Source: Candidatus Avimonas caecicola (GTDB taxonomy: Bacteria; Bacillota; Clostridia; Oscillospirales; Acutalibacteraceae). From it: a stretch of 46,259 bases of DNA. How positions within the stretch are numbered: the first letter of the stretch is position 1; each line of letters starts with the position of its first letter. A program made the translations under genes and the position numbers. The notes beneath the pieces are model-generated. The model saw nothing but the letters and a program-made list of their open reading frames with translations. It did not search any database and had not been told where the DNA came from. Shown one piece after another: positions 16,559 to 25,048 of this stretch. Where the stretch lies: positions 1-46,259 of the forward strand of contig CAJFTG010000015.1 of the NCBI GenBank assembly GCA_904419875.1. The letters are read 5' to 3'.

Positions 16559-17614
16559 CTATGCAGGGTCCCGCTGCGCGGACACGGAGGCCGCTGCCGC
16601 CGTTTCCCCGGAGGCGCCCTCCGGAACCGTGCTCCCTTCCGGCTCGGTATAGACGATTTCATAGCCCTGGAAGTTTTCCAGCACATAATCGATGAAGGAC
16701 CGCGCCGCTTCCTCCCCGATGCAGAAAGCCTTGCCGGTGTCCAGGATGTTGGTGGTAAGATATCCGTCCGCCGTCACCCCCAGGCTGATGTTTTCATAGC
16801 CCAGCAGGGGGAAGTTTACGCTGATGCTCATGGCGTTTATAAGCGGCGTCTGGTCGGACCATACGTTGGGCAGCGCCGGGTCGGACAGCAGCCGTTCCCA
16901 GACCTCCTCGTCCGGAAGGTCGGGAAAGGCGATCTGCGCCCAGCTGCCGTCCGCCTTTTCCGCGTTGTACCAGGCGGGACCGAAAGAGAGGGTTTCCCGC
17001 AGATTCAGGTCGTGAATCAGCTGCCCCAGCGTTTCGGGGCGGTAGGCGCTGTTGCGGTAGACATAGTATCCTCCGTCTTCCGTGCCTTCCATTTCGCCCT
17101 CTTCGTCCCCTTCGAACCGCACGGCGACAGCGCAGGCGGTGGCGATCCCCCGGATGCGGTAAACGCCGCCCTGTGCGGTGTGGATTTCATCGGTATAATA
17201 ATCCTGGCCGGACAGGACGGCGCTGCCGAGCAGCCCGTCTGTCTGTCCTTCCTCCAGCCGGGCGGCTGTCCCCCCGTATTCCTCCCCGCCATAGGGCAGG
17301 GAGGAATACTGTTCGCTGATTCCGCGCTCCTCCCAGCGCGGCAGAGGGGCGGCGTTCTCGCCGGAGGACTGGGAGGCGGGTATCTCCTTGACCGGCCACC
17401 GGGGCGAGGATGCGGAACGGTACAGGGCGGCTCCTCCCAGCGCCGCCGCGCACAGGCAGGCGGCCAGCGCGCTCCATCGTATCCATCTGTTCCTTTTCGG
17501 CGGCCGGCCTGCCCCGGCGGATTCGGCCGGCGCGGCCGCCTCACAGATATACTCGTCCCGGATCCCCTCCATGGCGGAGAGGAGACGGTTTGCTTTGTCG
17601 TGGCGTTCAGACAT
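16559..17614 (-). CDS. Membrane protein with anti-sigma-like layout, partner of the ECF sigma factor
   Basis: A 351-residue protein: a short cytoplasmic N-terminus (about 45 residues, LLSAMEGIRDEYICEA), one membrane helix (about 46-66), and an extracellular domain of about 280 residues rich in Tyr, Glu and Gly. The opening motif followed by a basic patch and one helix is common in clostridial proteins encoded directly after ECF sigma genes, where the N-terminus is thought to hold the sigma factor. The start has AAAGGAGG eight bases upstream and follows the sigma gene by 44 bases. I do not recognise the extracellular domain. The anti-sigma role is inferred from position and topology; there is no zinc-finger HxxxCxxC motif. 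Confidence 0.7.
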   Translation of the reverse strand: MSERHDKANRLLSAMEGIRDEYICEAAAPAESAGAGRPPKRNRWIRWSALAACLCAAALGGAALYRSASSPRWPVKEIPASQSSGENAAPLPRWEERGISEQYSSLPYGGEEYGGTAARLEEGQTDGLLGSAVLSGQDYYTDEIHTAQGGVYRIRGIATACAVAVRFEGDEEGEMEGTEDGGYYVYRNSAYRPETLGQLIHDLNLRETLSFGPAWYNAEKADGSWAQIAFPDLPDEEVWERLLSDPALPNVWSDQTPLINAMSISVNFPLLGYENISLGVTADGYLTTNILDTGKAFCIGEEAARSFIDYVLENFQGYEIVYTEPEGSTVPEGASGETAAAASVSAQRDPA

Positions 17615-17658
17615 GCGTTTTCCTCCTTTCGCGTTTTGCGGCAGGGATGCGGGCGGAC

Positions 17659-18219
17659 TCAAAGGAGGATTCCCTCCGTTTCCAGGTGCGCCTTCAGCTG
17701 CTTGCGCAGGCGGAACAGCTGGGACTTTATCCGGCTTTCGCTGCCGCCGGCCTGCGCCGCCAGGGAAGCCAGAGGCTGCATATACCAGTACCTTCGGACA
17801 AAGAGCCTTCGCTTTTCCGCCGGAAGGCCGGCCAGGAAACGGTTGAGCGTTTCGGCCAGCGCCCGGTCGTCCGCTTCGGCTTCCGTGCTCCGCGCGTCGG
17901 GGAGGCATTCCTCCAGCTCGGACAGGGCCAGCGGCGCCTGTCCGCCTCCCCGCTTCCCGGCGGCGGCCTGCTTTCGCCGGTTCATCGCCAGGTTGCGGGT
18001 GATTTTCCCCAGAAAAGCGGAGAGCCGCTCCGGCCGGGCCGGCGGGATCGCCTTCCAGGCGCGCAGAAGGGCGGTGTTGACGCACTCGTGCGCATCCTCC
18101 CGGTTGTCCAGAATGGCATAGGCGATGGAAAAGCAATAGCCGGCATATTTGCGCTGGCTTTCGGCAATGGCGGAGTCGGAGCGCTCCCAGAACAAATCCA
18201 CAATCTGCCGGTCGTCCAT
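17659..18219 (-). CDS. ECF-type RNA polymerase sigma factor
   Basis: A 186-residue sigma-70 family protein of ECF size. Region 2 covers about residues 20-85 (YCFSIAYAILDNREDAHECVNTALLRAWKAIP, then LSAFLGKITRNLAMNRRK) and region 4 about 128-180 (LPAEKRRLFVRRYWYMQPLASLAAQAGGSESRIKSQLFRLRKQLKAHL), a helix-turn-helix that reads the -35. The ATG has GGGAGGG about eight bases upstream. With the downstream membrane protein it looks like a signal-responsive pair, plausibly for envelope stress. A promoter-like sequence of ECF type lies just upstream, which suggests autoregulation. Confidence 0.88.
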   Translation of the reverse strand: MDDRQIVDLFWERSDSAIAESQRKYAGYCFSIAYAILDNREDAHECVNTALLRAWKAIPPARPERLSAFLGKITRNLAMNRRKQAAAGKRGGGQAPLALSELEECLPDARSTEAEADDRALAETLNRFLAGLPAEKRRLFVRRYWYMQPLASLAAQAGGSESRIKSQLFRLRKQLKAHLETEGILL

Positions 18220-18261
18220 GCCGCATCCCTCCCGTTTGCGTTTGATCGGGCCCTTCACTGA

Positions 18262-18289
18262 TATACACCGCAAAATCCCGTTTCGGTTG
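18262..18289 (-). promoter_or_regulatory. ECF-like autoregulatory promoter candidate
   Basis: On the minus strand CAACC (18285-18289) is followed after 17 bases by TGTATA (18262-18267), about 43 bases before the sigma gene start. An AACC-type -35 is common for ECF promoters. Confidence 0.35.
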
Positions 18290-18317
18290 CGCGGGAAACG
18301 CCAATCGCCGCCGGACA

Positions 18318-18358
18318 GATAAAAAAGGAACCCGCCGTCTTTTGCGGCGGGTTCCTTT
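18318..18358 (-). terminator. Intrinsic terminator after the toroid-protein gene
   Basis: A perfect 14-bp stem (18324-18337 with 18345-18358), 7-base loop; on the minus strand followed by TTTATC, with further T residues in the stem end. It separates the gene at 18512-19459 from the sigma operon. Confidence 0.85.
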
Positions 18359-18511
18359 AAAAAAGCATCCGGAACCCCTTGGCCGGTCCCGTAATCCGCG
18401 TTTTTGGGCGCACAACCGCACAACCGCGCTGCCCGGCTGCGGCTTGGCGGTCCGCGGTATCGCCCATGCCCGCCCATGGCGGCCGTCCTCCGTCCGCGGA
18501 GGCGGATTCGG

Positions 18512-19459
18512 CTACATTTCCAGCCGGCCCGCCGCCTTCAGCCGGCGCAGGTCGCCGATCAGGTCGTTGATCGGCCACCACAGCGCACCGACGGTTTCCA
18601 GCTCGTTTATCCGTTTTTCAGGGTCGCTGCAGCGAAGCCCTTCGGGATTCCACTCCCGGCCGCGGCACAGCCGGTCGATCATGGCGTCCAGCTCCTCTTC
18701 GCTGTATTCGCCGCCGCGGATTTTCCGCGCGACATCCTCCCGCACCCAAGGGAAGGGGGAGGCCGTCAGCAGCTCCAGCAGCGCGGCGTTCAGCCGTTCG
18801 CATTCCTCGCGGCTTTTGATGCCGTATTCCTCCAGAATGCGGATAAGGCGCTGCCAGTCGTCGGCTTCGATGGCGTGTTCAATGCTGTGCTCCGCCGCCT
18901 TCAGGAAGACGGGCAGCTGCGGCATAAACGAAAGGCGGTAATCGATGATTCGGAGGGCCTTTTGATAAAACGGCGATTCCCTGTCGAAATAGTGCAGGAC
19001 GAACTCGACAAGGGAGGCGTTGCAGTAAGCCTCCGGCGGCCACACGTCTTGGAACCGCGGCCTGTGGGGAAAGTGATACCAGAGTTGGCAGGGGTACTCG
19101 TTGTTGGAGGGGATGGACCAGTAGCAGCCCTTTTCCGTAACGTATTCGCAGCCTTCGAGATAACGCATCATATCCCGGACCATTGGCTGTTCCTTGCCGC
19201 TGCACCCGATTTCCTTTAAAATTCCCCAGGCCATGAAGGTCTGCACCGGGGAGGAATGGGGGTTCAGGTTGTCCGGTTCCAGACCGTGGCCGAAACCGCC
19301 GTCCGGGTTCTGATAAACCTTCAGCGCTTCGACAACCTCCTCCGGGCTGCCGTTTTCAAAAGCGCACCGCCACCGTGCGATGTCCAGATGCCGGGCGAAC
19401 AGATAGACCCATTGGCGCATGCAGAGAAAGTGGTCTTTGCCGAGCGTTTTCATCGTCAT
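18512..19459 (-). CDS. Prenyltransferase/squalene-cyclase-like toroid protein, function unknown
   Basis: A 315-residue helical protein. The early segment VVEALKVYQNPDGGFGHGLEPDN has the QxxxGGFG pattern of alpha/alpha toroid repeats found in squalene cyclases and protein prenyltransferases. The rest is helical and rich in Trp, Tyr and Glu (PCQLWYHFPHRPRFQDVW). No DxDD cyclase motif is visible, so I do not assign an enzyme activity; uncharacterised clostridial proteins of this kind are common as single genes. The start at 19459 has AAGGAGAG upstream; a second ATG at 19453 is possible. It has its own promoter and terminator, so it is monocistronic. Confidence 0.65.
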   Translation of the reverse strand: MTMKTLGKDHFLCMRQWVYLFARHLDIARWRCAFENGSPEEVVEALKVYQNPDGGFGHGLEPDNLNPHSSPVQTFMAWGILKEIGCSGKEQPMVRDMMRYLEGCEYVTEKGCYWSIPSNNEYPCQLWYHFPHRPRFQDVWPPEAYCNASLVEFVLHYFDRESPFYQKALRIIDYRLSFMPQLPVFLKAAEHSIEHAIEADDWQRLIRILEEYGIKSREECERLNAALLELLTASPFPWVREDVARKIRGGEYSEEELDAMIDRLCRGREWNPEGLRCSDPEKRINELETVGALWWPINDLIGDLRRLKAAGRLEM

Positions 19460-19522
19460 TTCTCTCCTTACATCCCGCGGCAACCATCATAGGAGGGGGG
19501 TTCGATTTCCCCTATTTTCCCC

Positions 19523-19551
19523 ATTATAGCATACGCCGGTGCGGCCGGCAA
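19523..19551 (-). promoter_or_regulatory. Sigma-A promoter of the toroid-protein gene
   Basis: Minus-strand TTGCCG (19546-19551), 17-base spacer ending in TGC (extended -10), TATAAT (19523-19528). Confidence 0.8.
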
Positions 19552-19663
19552 GCAGGCGGCGCCCCCGCTTTATGCGTGCCGGCGGCCGGAGAAAAGCCGG
19601 GTACGGTTTGACCATCCGCCGGGCCCGCCGCCCGGCAGGGTCCGGGCTCCCGGCCTGCGCCCT

Positions 19664-20404
19664 TCAGCAGGACGTTTCAAAATCCTTTTTCAGCCGCTTG
19701 ATGATCTTCTTTTCCAGCCGGGAAATATAGGACTGCGAGATGCCCAGCAGGTCGGCCACTTCCTTTTGGGTGTGTTCCTTATTGCCGTTGATGCCGAAGC
19801 GCAGGCACATGATAAACTGTTCTCGTTCGGATAGGTGGGAGATGCAGTCGAGAAGCAGGGTCTTTTCCGCCTCCTGCTCGATATTGCGGTTGACCACGTC
19901 CGGGTCGCTGCCCAGAATATCCGAAAGCAGCAGCTCGTTCCCGTCCCAGTCCACGTTGAGCGGCTCGTCGATGGACAGCTCGTTGCGAAGCTGGGTGTTT
20001 TTCCGCAGGTACATCAGGATTTCGTTCTCGATGCAGCGGGAGGAGTAGGTTGCGAGCTTGATGTTCCGGGAGGGGCAGAAGGTATTGACCGCTTTGATTA
20101 AGCCGATGGTGCCGATCGAGATCAGATCCTCGATCCCCACCCCCGAGTTTTCGAATTTCCGGGCAATGTATACCACCAGGCGCAGGTTGTGGGTAATCAG
20201 AACATCCCGCGCGGAAGCGTCGCCCTCTTCAATGCGGGCGAAGACGGCGGCCTCCTCCTGAGCGGTCAGCGGGGGCGGGAGCGAATCCGCGCCGTTGATA
20301 TAGTGCGCTTCTTCGCCCGCCCGGCCGAGCAGGCGGAGAAGCCGGCGGCGCAGGCGAAACCAGAGCCGAAGGAAGGGGTGGGGCGCTTGGCGTGTTCCAT
20401 GCAT
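19664..20404 (-). CDS. sigE: Sporulation sigma factor SigE (pro-sigma-E)
   Basis: SigE directs early mother-cell transcription during sporulation and is made as an inactive precursor cut by SpoIIGA. The 246-residue product has an N-terminal hydrophobic/basic pro-sequence (about residues 1-35, [17 protein letters not shown]), then the family signature [12 protein letters not shown] around the cleavage zone. Region 2 has [26 protein letters not shown] and region 4 ends in [26 protein letters not shown]. It starts 9 bases after the spoIIGA stop with AGGATAGGAT upstream. In many endospore formers sigG follows directly; here the next gene is unrelated. Confidence 0.97.
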   Translation of the reverse strand: MHGTRQAPHPFLRLWFRLRRRLLRLLGRAGEEAHYINGADSLPPPLTAQEEAAVFARIEEGDASARDVLITHNLRLVVYIARKFENSGVGIEDLISIGTIGLIKAVNTFCPSRNIKLATYSSRCIENEILMYLRKNTQLRNELSIDEPLNVDWDGNELLLSDILGSDPDVVNRNIEQEAEKTLLLDCISHLSEREQFIMCLRFGINGNKEHTQKEVADLLGISQSYISRLEKKIIKRLKKDFETSC

Positions 20405-20413
20405 GGCGGTATC

Positions 20414-21472
20414 CTATCCTTTCGTAGAGCGGGACGGTTCGGTTTGGCGTGAGGGGGCGGCAGCGGCGGACGGCGGGGCGGGGGAGGCCGAGGGAGCTGC
20501 AGAGGGAACCGGGGGGACGGGGGGGCAAGGGGGGCAAGAGAGAGAGACAGAGGCCGGGGAAGGGGCCGCAGTGGCTTTTCCCTCCAGCAGGCTGACAATA
20601 TCCACCCCGATCAGGGCGTCGTACTCGCCCCGGCCCAGGGCGTCGCAGACAGCGACATAGATGCCGGTGATATCGGTCCGGCGGCCGGCGGGCGTGCCGA
20701 GCACGGCGCGCCGGGGCCGGAATGCCGGGAGCAGGCCGGTGCCGCTCACCGTATGCAGCGGGATCATCCGCAGCCGGCTTTTGACGGCGGCCGCATCCGT
20801 GTCGGCGGGCGGGCAGACGCCGGCCCCGGCGGCCGGCCGGACCGCCGTGCGCAGGTCTTCCGAAAGGCAGGGGGCCAGCGCTTCGTACCGGACGATGGCG
20901 ACCGGACTGCCCGAAAAGACCTCGGTGACATGGTGGCCGGTGTCGTAGAGGGCGCGCAGGTCTGCGGTTCCGTTCCCGCCGTCCACGGTCAGGCGGTAAT
21001 CCCGGCCTTCGGGCGCGCGCTTGCGGGTAAAGCGGTCGTAAACGCGGATGGCCAGATAGCTCACTACCGTCAGCGCGACCAGGAGGAGGGGGGAGACATT
21101 GTAATACACCACCCCGTCCAGCACATAAAAGCCGTCCGGCGCGGCAAAAAACCACAGAGCGAAGGCCAGACCGGCGAAAACGGCGGACACCACCAGGAAA
21201 ACCAGCAGCTGCTTTATGTAGGGCTTCCCTCCCTGCCAGTAAAAAGCCGCGCGGACAATCAGGGCCGCGGCCGCCAGCTTCAGAAGCAGGGAAACGGAGG
21301 ACGGCAGGCCGGGTATCAGGACCAGGCAGCAGCTTGCCGCGCCGATGCCGGCCCCCAGCACCAGCCGCCACCGCCTGCAGGGGAGCCGGAGAATCCGCCC
21401 GGTTGCCGTGAGCAGGAGAAAGTCGATGAACAGGTTGAGCGCCAGGAGCACGTCGATATAAATAACCGGCAT
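20414..21472 (-). CDS. spoIIGA: Sigma-E processing peptidase SpoIIGA
   Basis: SpoIIGA is a membrane aspartic protease in the sporulation septum that cleaves pro-SigE after a signal from the forespore (SpoIIR). The 352-residue product has about five N-terminal membrane helices (residues 1-155) and a C-terminal protease domain with the catalytic triplet in ALYDTGHHV (near residue 190) and a conserved late block YDALIGVDIVSLLEG. The last ~50 residues are a Pro/Ser/Ala-rich tail that looks disordered and is unusual. The ATG has AAAGGGGA about nine bases upstream. It is directly upstream of sigE, as in Bacillus and Clostridium. Confidence 0.95.
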   Translation of the reverse strand: MPVIYIDVLLALNLFIDFLLLTATGRILRLPCRRWRLVLGAGIGAASCCLVLIPGLPSSVSLLLKLAAAALIVRAAFYWQGGKPYIKQLLVFLVVSAVFAGLAFALWFFAAPDGFYVLDGVVYYNVSPLLLVALTVVSYLAIRVYDRFTRKRAPEGRDYRLTVDGGNGTADLRALYDTGHHVTEVFSGSPVAIVRYEALAPCLSEDLRTAVRPAAGAGVCPPADTDAAAVKSRLRMIPLHTVSGTGLLPAFRPRRAVLGTPAGRRTDITGIYVAVCDALGRGEYDALIGVDIVSLLEGKATAAPSPASVSLSCPPCPPVPPVPSAAPSASPAPPSAAAAPSRQTEPSRSTKG

Positions 21473-21523
21473 GGATTTCGTCCCCTTTGCTAAGACCGGC
21501 CGGCGGCCGTGGATACCCTTTCA

Positions 21524-21556
21524 TTATAGCGGGGAAAAAGCGGGTAATCTGCCGAA
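21524..21556 (-). promoter_or_regulatory. spoIIGA promoter with a Spo0A box in place of a -35
   Basis: A perfect -10 TATAAT lies on the minus strand at 21524-21529, about 52 bases before spoIIGA. No -35 lies at 17 bases. Instead TGCCGAA (a TGNCGAA Spo0A box, read on the plus strand at 21550-21556) sits 20 bases upstream of the -10. Bacillus spoIIG also has an over-long spacer and depends on Spo0A. Confidence 0.5.
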
Positions 21557-21605
21557 AAGGCGGGGGAGCGGCAAAAATGCCCTGCCGGCCGGTTGGCGGC
21601 GCAGA

Positions 21606-21652
21606 CGCAAAAATCCGCCTGCGGGCGTGAATACGACCTACAGGCGGATTTT
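21606..21652 (-). terminator. Terminator of the DUF4190 gene
   Basis: A perfect 12-bp stem (21610-21621 with 21641-21652), 19-base loop; the minus strand continues with T residues (GATTTTTGCG). Confidence 0.75.
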
Positions 21653-21706
21653 CCAGCGTTTTATCGCCGCGCCGCGGCATGCGCCGCTTTCCCGGCGCCG
21701 CGCGCG

Positions 21707-22570
21707 TCAGCGCCGCAGCAGGGAGGCGAACAGGCTCTGCGCGGAATTCAGGAGACTGCTAAAGGAGTAGTCGGGGGTTTCGTAGTAATAATAGACGTTG
21801 TCCGTAATCATGCCGATCAGGAGCAGAACGCCCAGCACCAGGCCGACCGTACCGAGCACAATGCCCGCGATCGCCGTGCCGCCGCATCCTTTCGCCTTGG
21901 CCGCGATTCCGAGCACCACGGCGGTTACGCTGAGCACGACGTTCAGGAAGGGGATGCAGAACAGCGCCACCGACAGAATGCCGAGGATCAGGGAGGCGAT
22001 CCCCAACCCGCTCCCCGGGGCGGCGGGCGCCGCCGGCGGATAATAGGGGGAATATCCCGGGGTGTACCCCGGCTGCTGCGGCTGGCCGTAGGGGGAAGGC
22101 GGCTGGCTGCCGGCCGGCTGGGTATACGGCGGATAGGCCGGGGGCTGCGCCGGGTTGGGCACATACTGCCGCTGCTGCGGCACGCCGGCGTACCCGTAGG
22201 GCATCCCCTGGGAAGGCGGGGCATAGGGGGGCGTGTATCCGCTCTGCGGCGGCCCGTAGGGACCCGCGCCGTTCTGCCCGACCGGCGGCGCGGCAGGCTG
22301 CCGCCTTCCTTCCGGCTGCCGGTACTGCGGCGCCTGGTCGGCGGGAATATACTTCGGCGGCACGGGCGCCGCCGGCGCCGGTCCCGCGGGAGGCGCCGGT
22401 TCCGCCGGGGCTGCCGGAGCCACTGGGGGCACTGGGGGCACCGGGGGCACTGAGGTCGTCGGGGCCGCCGGTTCTGCCGCCTGGCTTTCCGGCGCGTTGT
22501 CTTCACCGGCGGCGGGAGCGGCCGGCGTGCTTTCGCTGTTTTTGCCCCAAAAGTCGAACTGATCGGCCAT
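21707..22570 (-). CDS. Proline-rich DUF4190-type membrane protein
   Basis: A 287-residue protein. Residues ~20-185 are low-complexity Pro/Ala/Gln/Tyr-rich sequence, first VPPVPPVPPVAPAAPAEP then PYGQPQQPGYTPGYSPYYPP, and look disordered. The C-terminal ~100 residues hold two hydrophobic hairpins (LGIASLILGILSVALFCIPF, VVLGIAAKAKG, IAGIVLGTVGLVLGVLLLIG), the DUF4190 layout. Function is unknown; such proteins are small membrane proteins with a cytoplasmic tail. ATG at 22570 has CGGAG eight bases upstream. It has its own promoter and terminator. Confidence 0.75.
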   Translation of the reverse strand: MADQFDFWGKNSESTPAAPAAGEDNAPESQAAEPAAPTTSVPPVPPVPPVAPAAPAEPAPPAGPAPAAPVPPKYIPADQAPQYRQPEGRRQPAAPPVGQNGAGPYGPPQSGYTPPYAPPSQGMPYGYAGVPQQRQYVPNPAQPPAYPPYTQPAGSQPPSPYGQPQQPGYTPGYSPYYPPAAPAAPGSGLGIASLILGILSVALFCIPFLNVVLSVTAVVLGIAAKAKGCGGTAIAGIVLGTVGLVLGVLLLIGMITDNVYYYYETPDYSFSSLLNSAQSLFASLLRR

Positions 22571-22924
22571 AGTTATGCTCCGTTTCTCGGCGGATTCCTT
22601 CGGTGTCGTCGTCTGCCGCCGCCGACGGCAGACACCGGCTGATGGGAAAATCCGGACGTATGGCGGCCGCCATGCGTCCGGCCGCACGGGAGACCGGCTC
22701 CCTTTCCCTGCTCAGTATAGCAGACGCCGCCGGAAATTACAAGTCGCTTGTACCGCCGGACGGGCGCCTGCCGTGCGCCGGCGCTGATATTTCCGCGGCT
22801 TTCCGGAAAAGATAGGAGGGAGAACGGGGAAATCCGCGTTGCCTGCCTCCGCGCCTGCCGCCGAAACGGGCGGCCGCGGCCGGTCTGACCGGGCGGGCGA
22901 CCCCGGTGAAAGGATGGGACACGC
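22571..22924. other. Divergent intergenic region
   Basis: No gene seen. It contains the leader and promoter of the - strand DUF4190 gene, including an imperfect hairpin near 22600-22637 (CGGTGTC with an insertion, then GTCTGCCG, pairing to CGGCAGACACCG), and the upstream region of the + strand germination gene. I could not identify a convincing promoter for the latter. Confidence 0.6.
22714..22742 (-). promoter_or_regulatory. Promoter of the DUF4190 gene
   Basis: Minus-strand TTGTAA (22737-22742), 17-base spacer ending TGC, TATACT (22714-22719). Confidence 0.7.
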
Positions 22925-24406
22925 TTGGAAAAGACAAAGAAGAGGGAAAAGCCGGAAAACGGGAAAAGCCAATCCGGCGCGGCAGCGCCGCTGACGGGGG
23001 ATTATGAAGCCGACGTGCGCTTGCTGGATGAGACCCTGCGGATAGGGAAAAGCTTCGACGTGATCGGCCGGAACATCACAATCGGCGGCCGCCGGGCGCG
23101 GCTGTACGGCATCGACGGCTTCGTAAAGGACGACCTGATGCAGCGGGTGATGCAGTTCCTGATGGGGGTGAAGCCGGAGGAGCTGGAGCGGCTGCCGTCC
23201 ATGGAGGCGTTTGCCGACCGCTTCCTTCCCTACGTGGAGGTGGCGGTGGCCGATGAGGCTCAGGATGTGGGCGTGCAGGTTCTCTCCGGCACGCTCGCCC
23301 TGCTGGCGGAAGGGTATGCGGGGGCGCTGATGGTGGACGCCCGCACCTATCCGGCCCGCGGGGTGGAGGAGCCGGACGACGACCGGGTGCTCCGCGGCGC
23401 GCACGACGGCTTTGTGGAAACGCTGGTGTTCAACACCGCCCTGATCCGCCGCCGGCTGCGGGATGCGCGGCTGACCATGCAGATTGTGCAGGTGGGCTCG
23501 GTTTCCCACACCGACGTTGTGGTCAGCTATATGGAGGGGGTGGCCGACCCCAGGCGGGTGGAACGGGTGCTCAGCGCCATCCGGGGCATCTCCATCCCCT
23601 CCCTGACAATGGGGCAGGAAAGCCTGGCCGAGTGCCTGGTCCGCCGGCAGTGGTACAACCCCTTTCCCAAGGTGCGGTATACCGAACGCCCGGACAGCGC
23701 GGCCGCCTCGATCGCCGAAGGGGGGATTGCGGTGATTGTGGACAACACCCCTTCGGTGATGCTGCTTCCCACCTCAATTTTTGAGTTTGTCCAAGACGCC
23801 AACGATTTTTATTTTCCGCCGCTGGTCGGCACCTACCTTCGCCTGGTGCGGATGGTGATTTTCCTGCTGACCCTTTTTCTTACGCCTGTCTGGTATCTGC
23901 TGCTGTCCAACCCGGAATGGATTCCGCCCTGGCTGGATTTTATCCGCATTGAGCAGCCCAATACGGTTCCCATCCTGATCCAGCTTCTCATCATTGAATT
24001 CATGATCGACGGCATCAAGCTGGCTTCCCTCAACACGCCCGGGGCGCTGAGCAACGCGTTCGGCATCGTCGGGGCGCTGATTCTGGGGGAATTTGCCGTC
24101 AGCGCGGGGCTGTTTGTCCCGGAGGTAATGCTGTATATGGCGTTTGTGGCCATCGCCACCTTTACCCAGCCGAGTTTTGAACTGAGCTATGCCTTCAAGC
24201 TTTTCCGCATTCTTTTTCTCCTGCTCAGCGCGGCATGGGGGCTTTGGGGGTTCCTCGGCGGTCTTGCCCTCATGGTCGTAATGGCGGCCACAACGAAAAA
24301 TGTGGCCGGGGGCGGATACCTCTTCCCCCTGATTCCGTTCCACGGGCCGGCGCTGCTTCGCCTGCTTCTTCGCTGCCCCATTCACCGCAAAAATGCCGGC
24401 CGATAA
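22925..24406 (+). CDS. GerA-family spore germination protein (possibly SpoVAF-like)
   Basis: A 493-residue membrane protein of the GerA/SpoVAF family, A subunits and relatives of nutrient germination receptors in the spore inner membrane. Residues 1-295 are the soluble N-terminal part with GRRARLYGIDGFVKDDLMQRV, SRRL-type helices, GSVSHTDVVVSYMEGVADP and EGGIAVIVDNTPSVMLLP; residues ~300-475 hold four or five membrane helices. Only the A-type subunit is present: no GerB or GerC neighbour, which fits SpoVAF or an orphan better than a full receptor operon. It starts with TTG; AAAGGATGG lies 8-12 bases upstream. Expression would be expected in the forespore, but I saw no clear sigma-G site. Confidence 0.85.
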   Translation: MEKTKKREKPENGKSQSGAAAPLTGDYEADVRLLDETLRIGKSFDVIGRNITIGGRRARLYGIDGFVKDDLMQRVMQFLMGVKPEELERLPSMEAFADRFLPYVEVAVADEAQDVGVQVLSGTLALLAEGYAGALMVDARTYPARGVEEPDDDRVLRGAHDGFVETLVFNTALIRRRLRDARLTMQIVQVGSVSHTDVVVSYMEGVADPRRVERVLSAIRGISIPSLTMGQESLAECLVRRQWYNPFPKVRYTERPDSAAASIAEGGIAVIVDNTPSVMLLPTSIFEFVQDANDFYFPPLVGTYLRLVRMVIFLLTLFLTPVWYLLLSNPEWIPPWLDFIRIEQPNTVPILIQLLIIEFMIDGIKLASLNTPGALSNAFGIVGALILGEFAVSAGLFVPEVMLYMAFVAIATFTQPSFELSYAFKLFRILFLLLSAAWGLWGFLGGLALMVVMAATTKNVAGGGYLFPLIPFHGPALLRLLLRCPIHRKNAGR

Positions 24407-24553
24407 TGGCAATTATTGCTCTATTTGTAATTTGTATGGGAAATTCGTCGGTAAATATGGGGTTATTTTTAAAATTGTCGCTGTCTGTTCACAAAATGAT
24501 CACACATTTCTTGTATTATAAAACTAACCAAATGGAAAAGGAGGAGGAGCAGC

Positions 24554-25048
24554 ATGCCCAAATTGGTATATGTTTATGGTGATGACAGCCGAATGCTGAA
24601 TACGCTGTTGACTTCTCTTCGCAACAGCGGGTATTCGGTGGAGTACACCTCCGTTTCCAACGAAATGGGCAGAAACCGGGTGATGGCGGACATCGCCCTG
24701 ATTTGTACGCCGGTCACCTCTTCCCACAAGGTGCAGATCGGCGAGCTGACGGTGGACAATGAAAATATGGAGGTCACCCATAACGGGAAGGTTCTTCACT
24801 TCACCCCGACGGAGTTCGCCATGCTGTCCTATCTGATCAAGAACGGGTCCCGCGCGGTTCCCCGTTCGGAGCTGCTGCCGGCCGTGTGGGGGTTTGAAAA
24901 CGATTCCGGCACCCGGGTGGCGGACGATACGGTAAAGCGTCTGCGCAAAAAGCTGCAGGGGACCGGCGTTTCGATTGAAACGATCTGGGGCTACGGCTTC
25001 AAAATCCGGGGGGAAATTCCACAGCCCCAGTATCGGGCGGTCCGCTGA
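24554..25048 (+). CDS. OmpR-type winged-helix protein with a shortened receiver-like N-terminus
   Basis: A 164-residue protein. Residues ~65-155 are a clear OmpR/PhoB winged-helix DNA-binding domain (FTPTEFAMLSYLIKNGSRAVPRSELLPAVWG, DDTVKRLRKKLQGTGVSIETIWGYGFKI). Residues 1-57 start like a receiver (KLVYVYGDDSRMLNTLLTSLRNSGYSVEYTSV) but break off after two strand-helix units, so the phospho-acceptor Asp region and most of the fold are missing. It is not frameshifted as far as I can see: the short linker joins smoothly. A strong ribosome site AAGGAGGAGGAG precedes the ATG. No histidine kinase is adjacent. It may be a phosphorylation-independent regulator. Confidence 0.8.
   Translation: MPKLVYVYGDDSRMLNTLLTSLRNSGYSVEYTSVSNEMGRNRVMADIALICTPVTSSHKVQIGELTVDNENMEVTHNGKVLHFTPTEFAMLSYLIKNGSRAVPRSELLPAVWGFENDSGTRVADDTVKRLRKKLQGTGVSIETIWGYGFKIRGEIPQPQYRAVR

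Noticed and set aside
24480-24525. Promoter of the winged-helix gene (TTCACA with TATTAT or TTGTAT)
   Set aside because: Spacing is 20 bases for the better -10 and the alternative -10 is a poor match; not strong enough to list.
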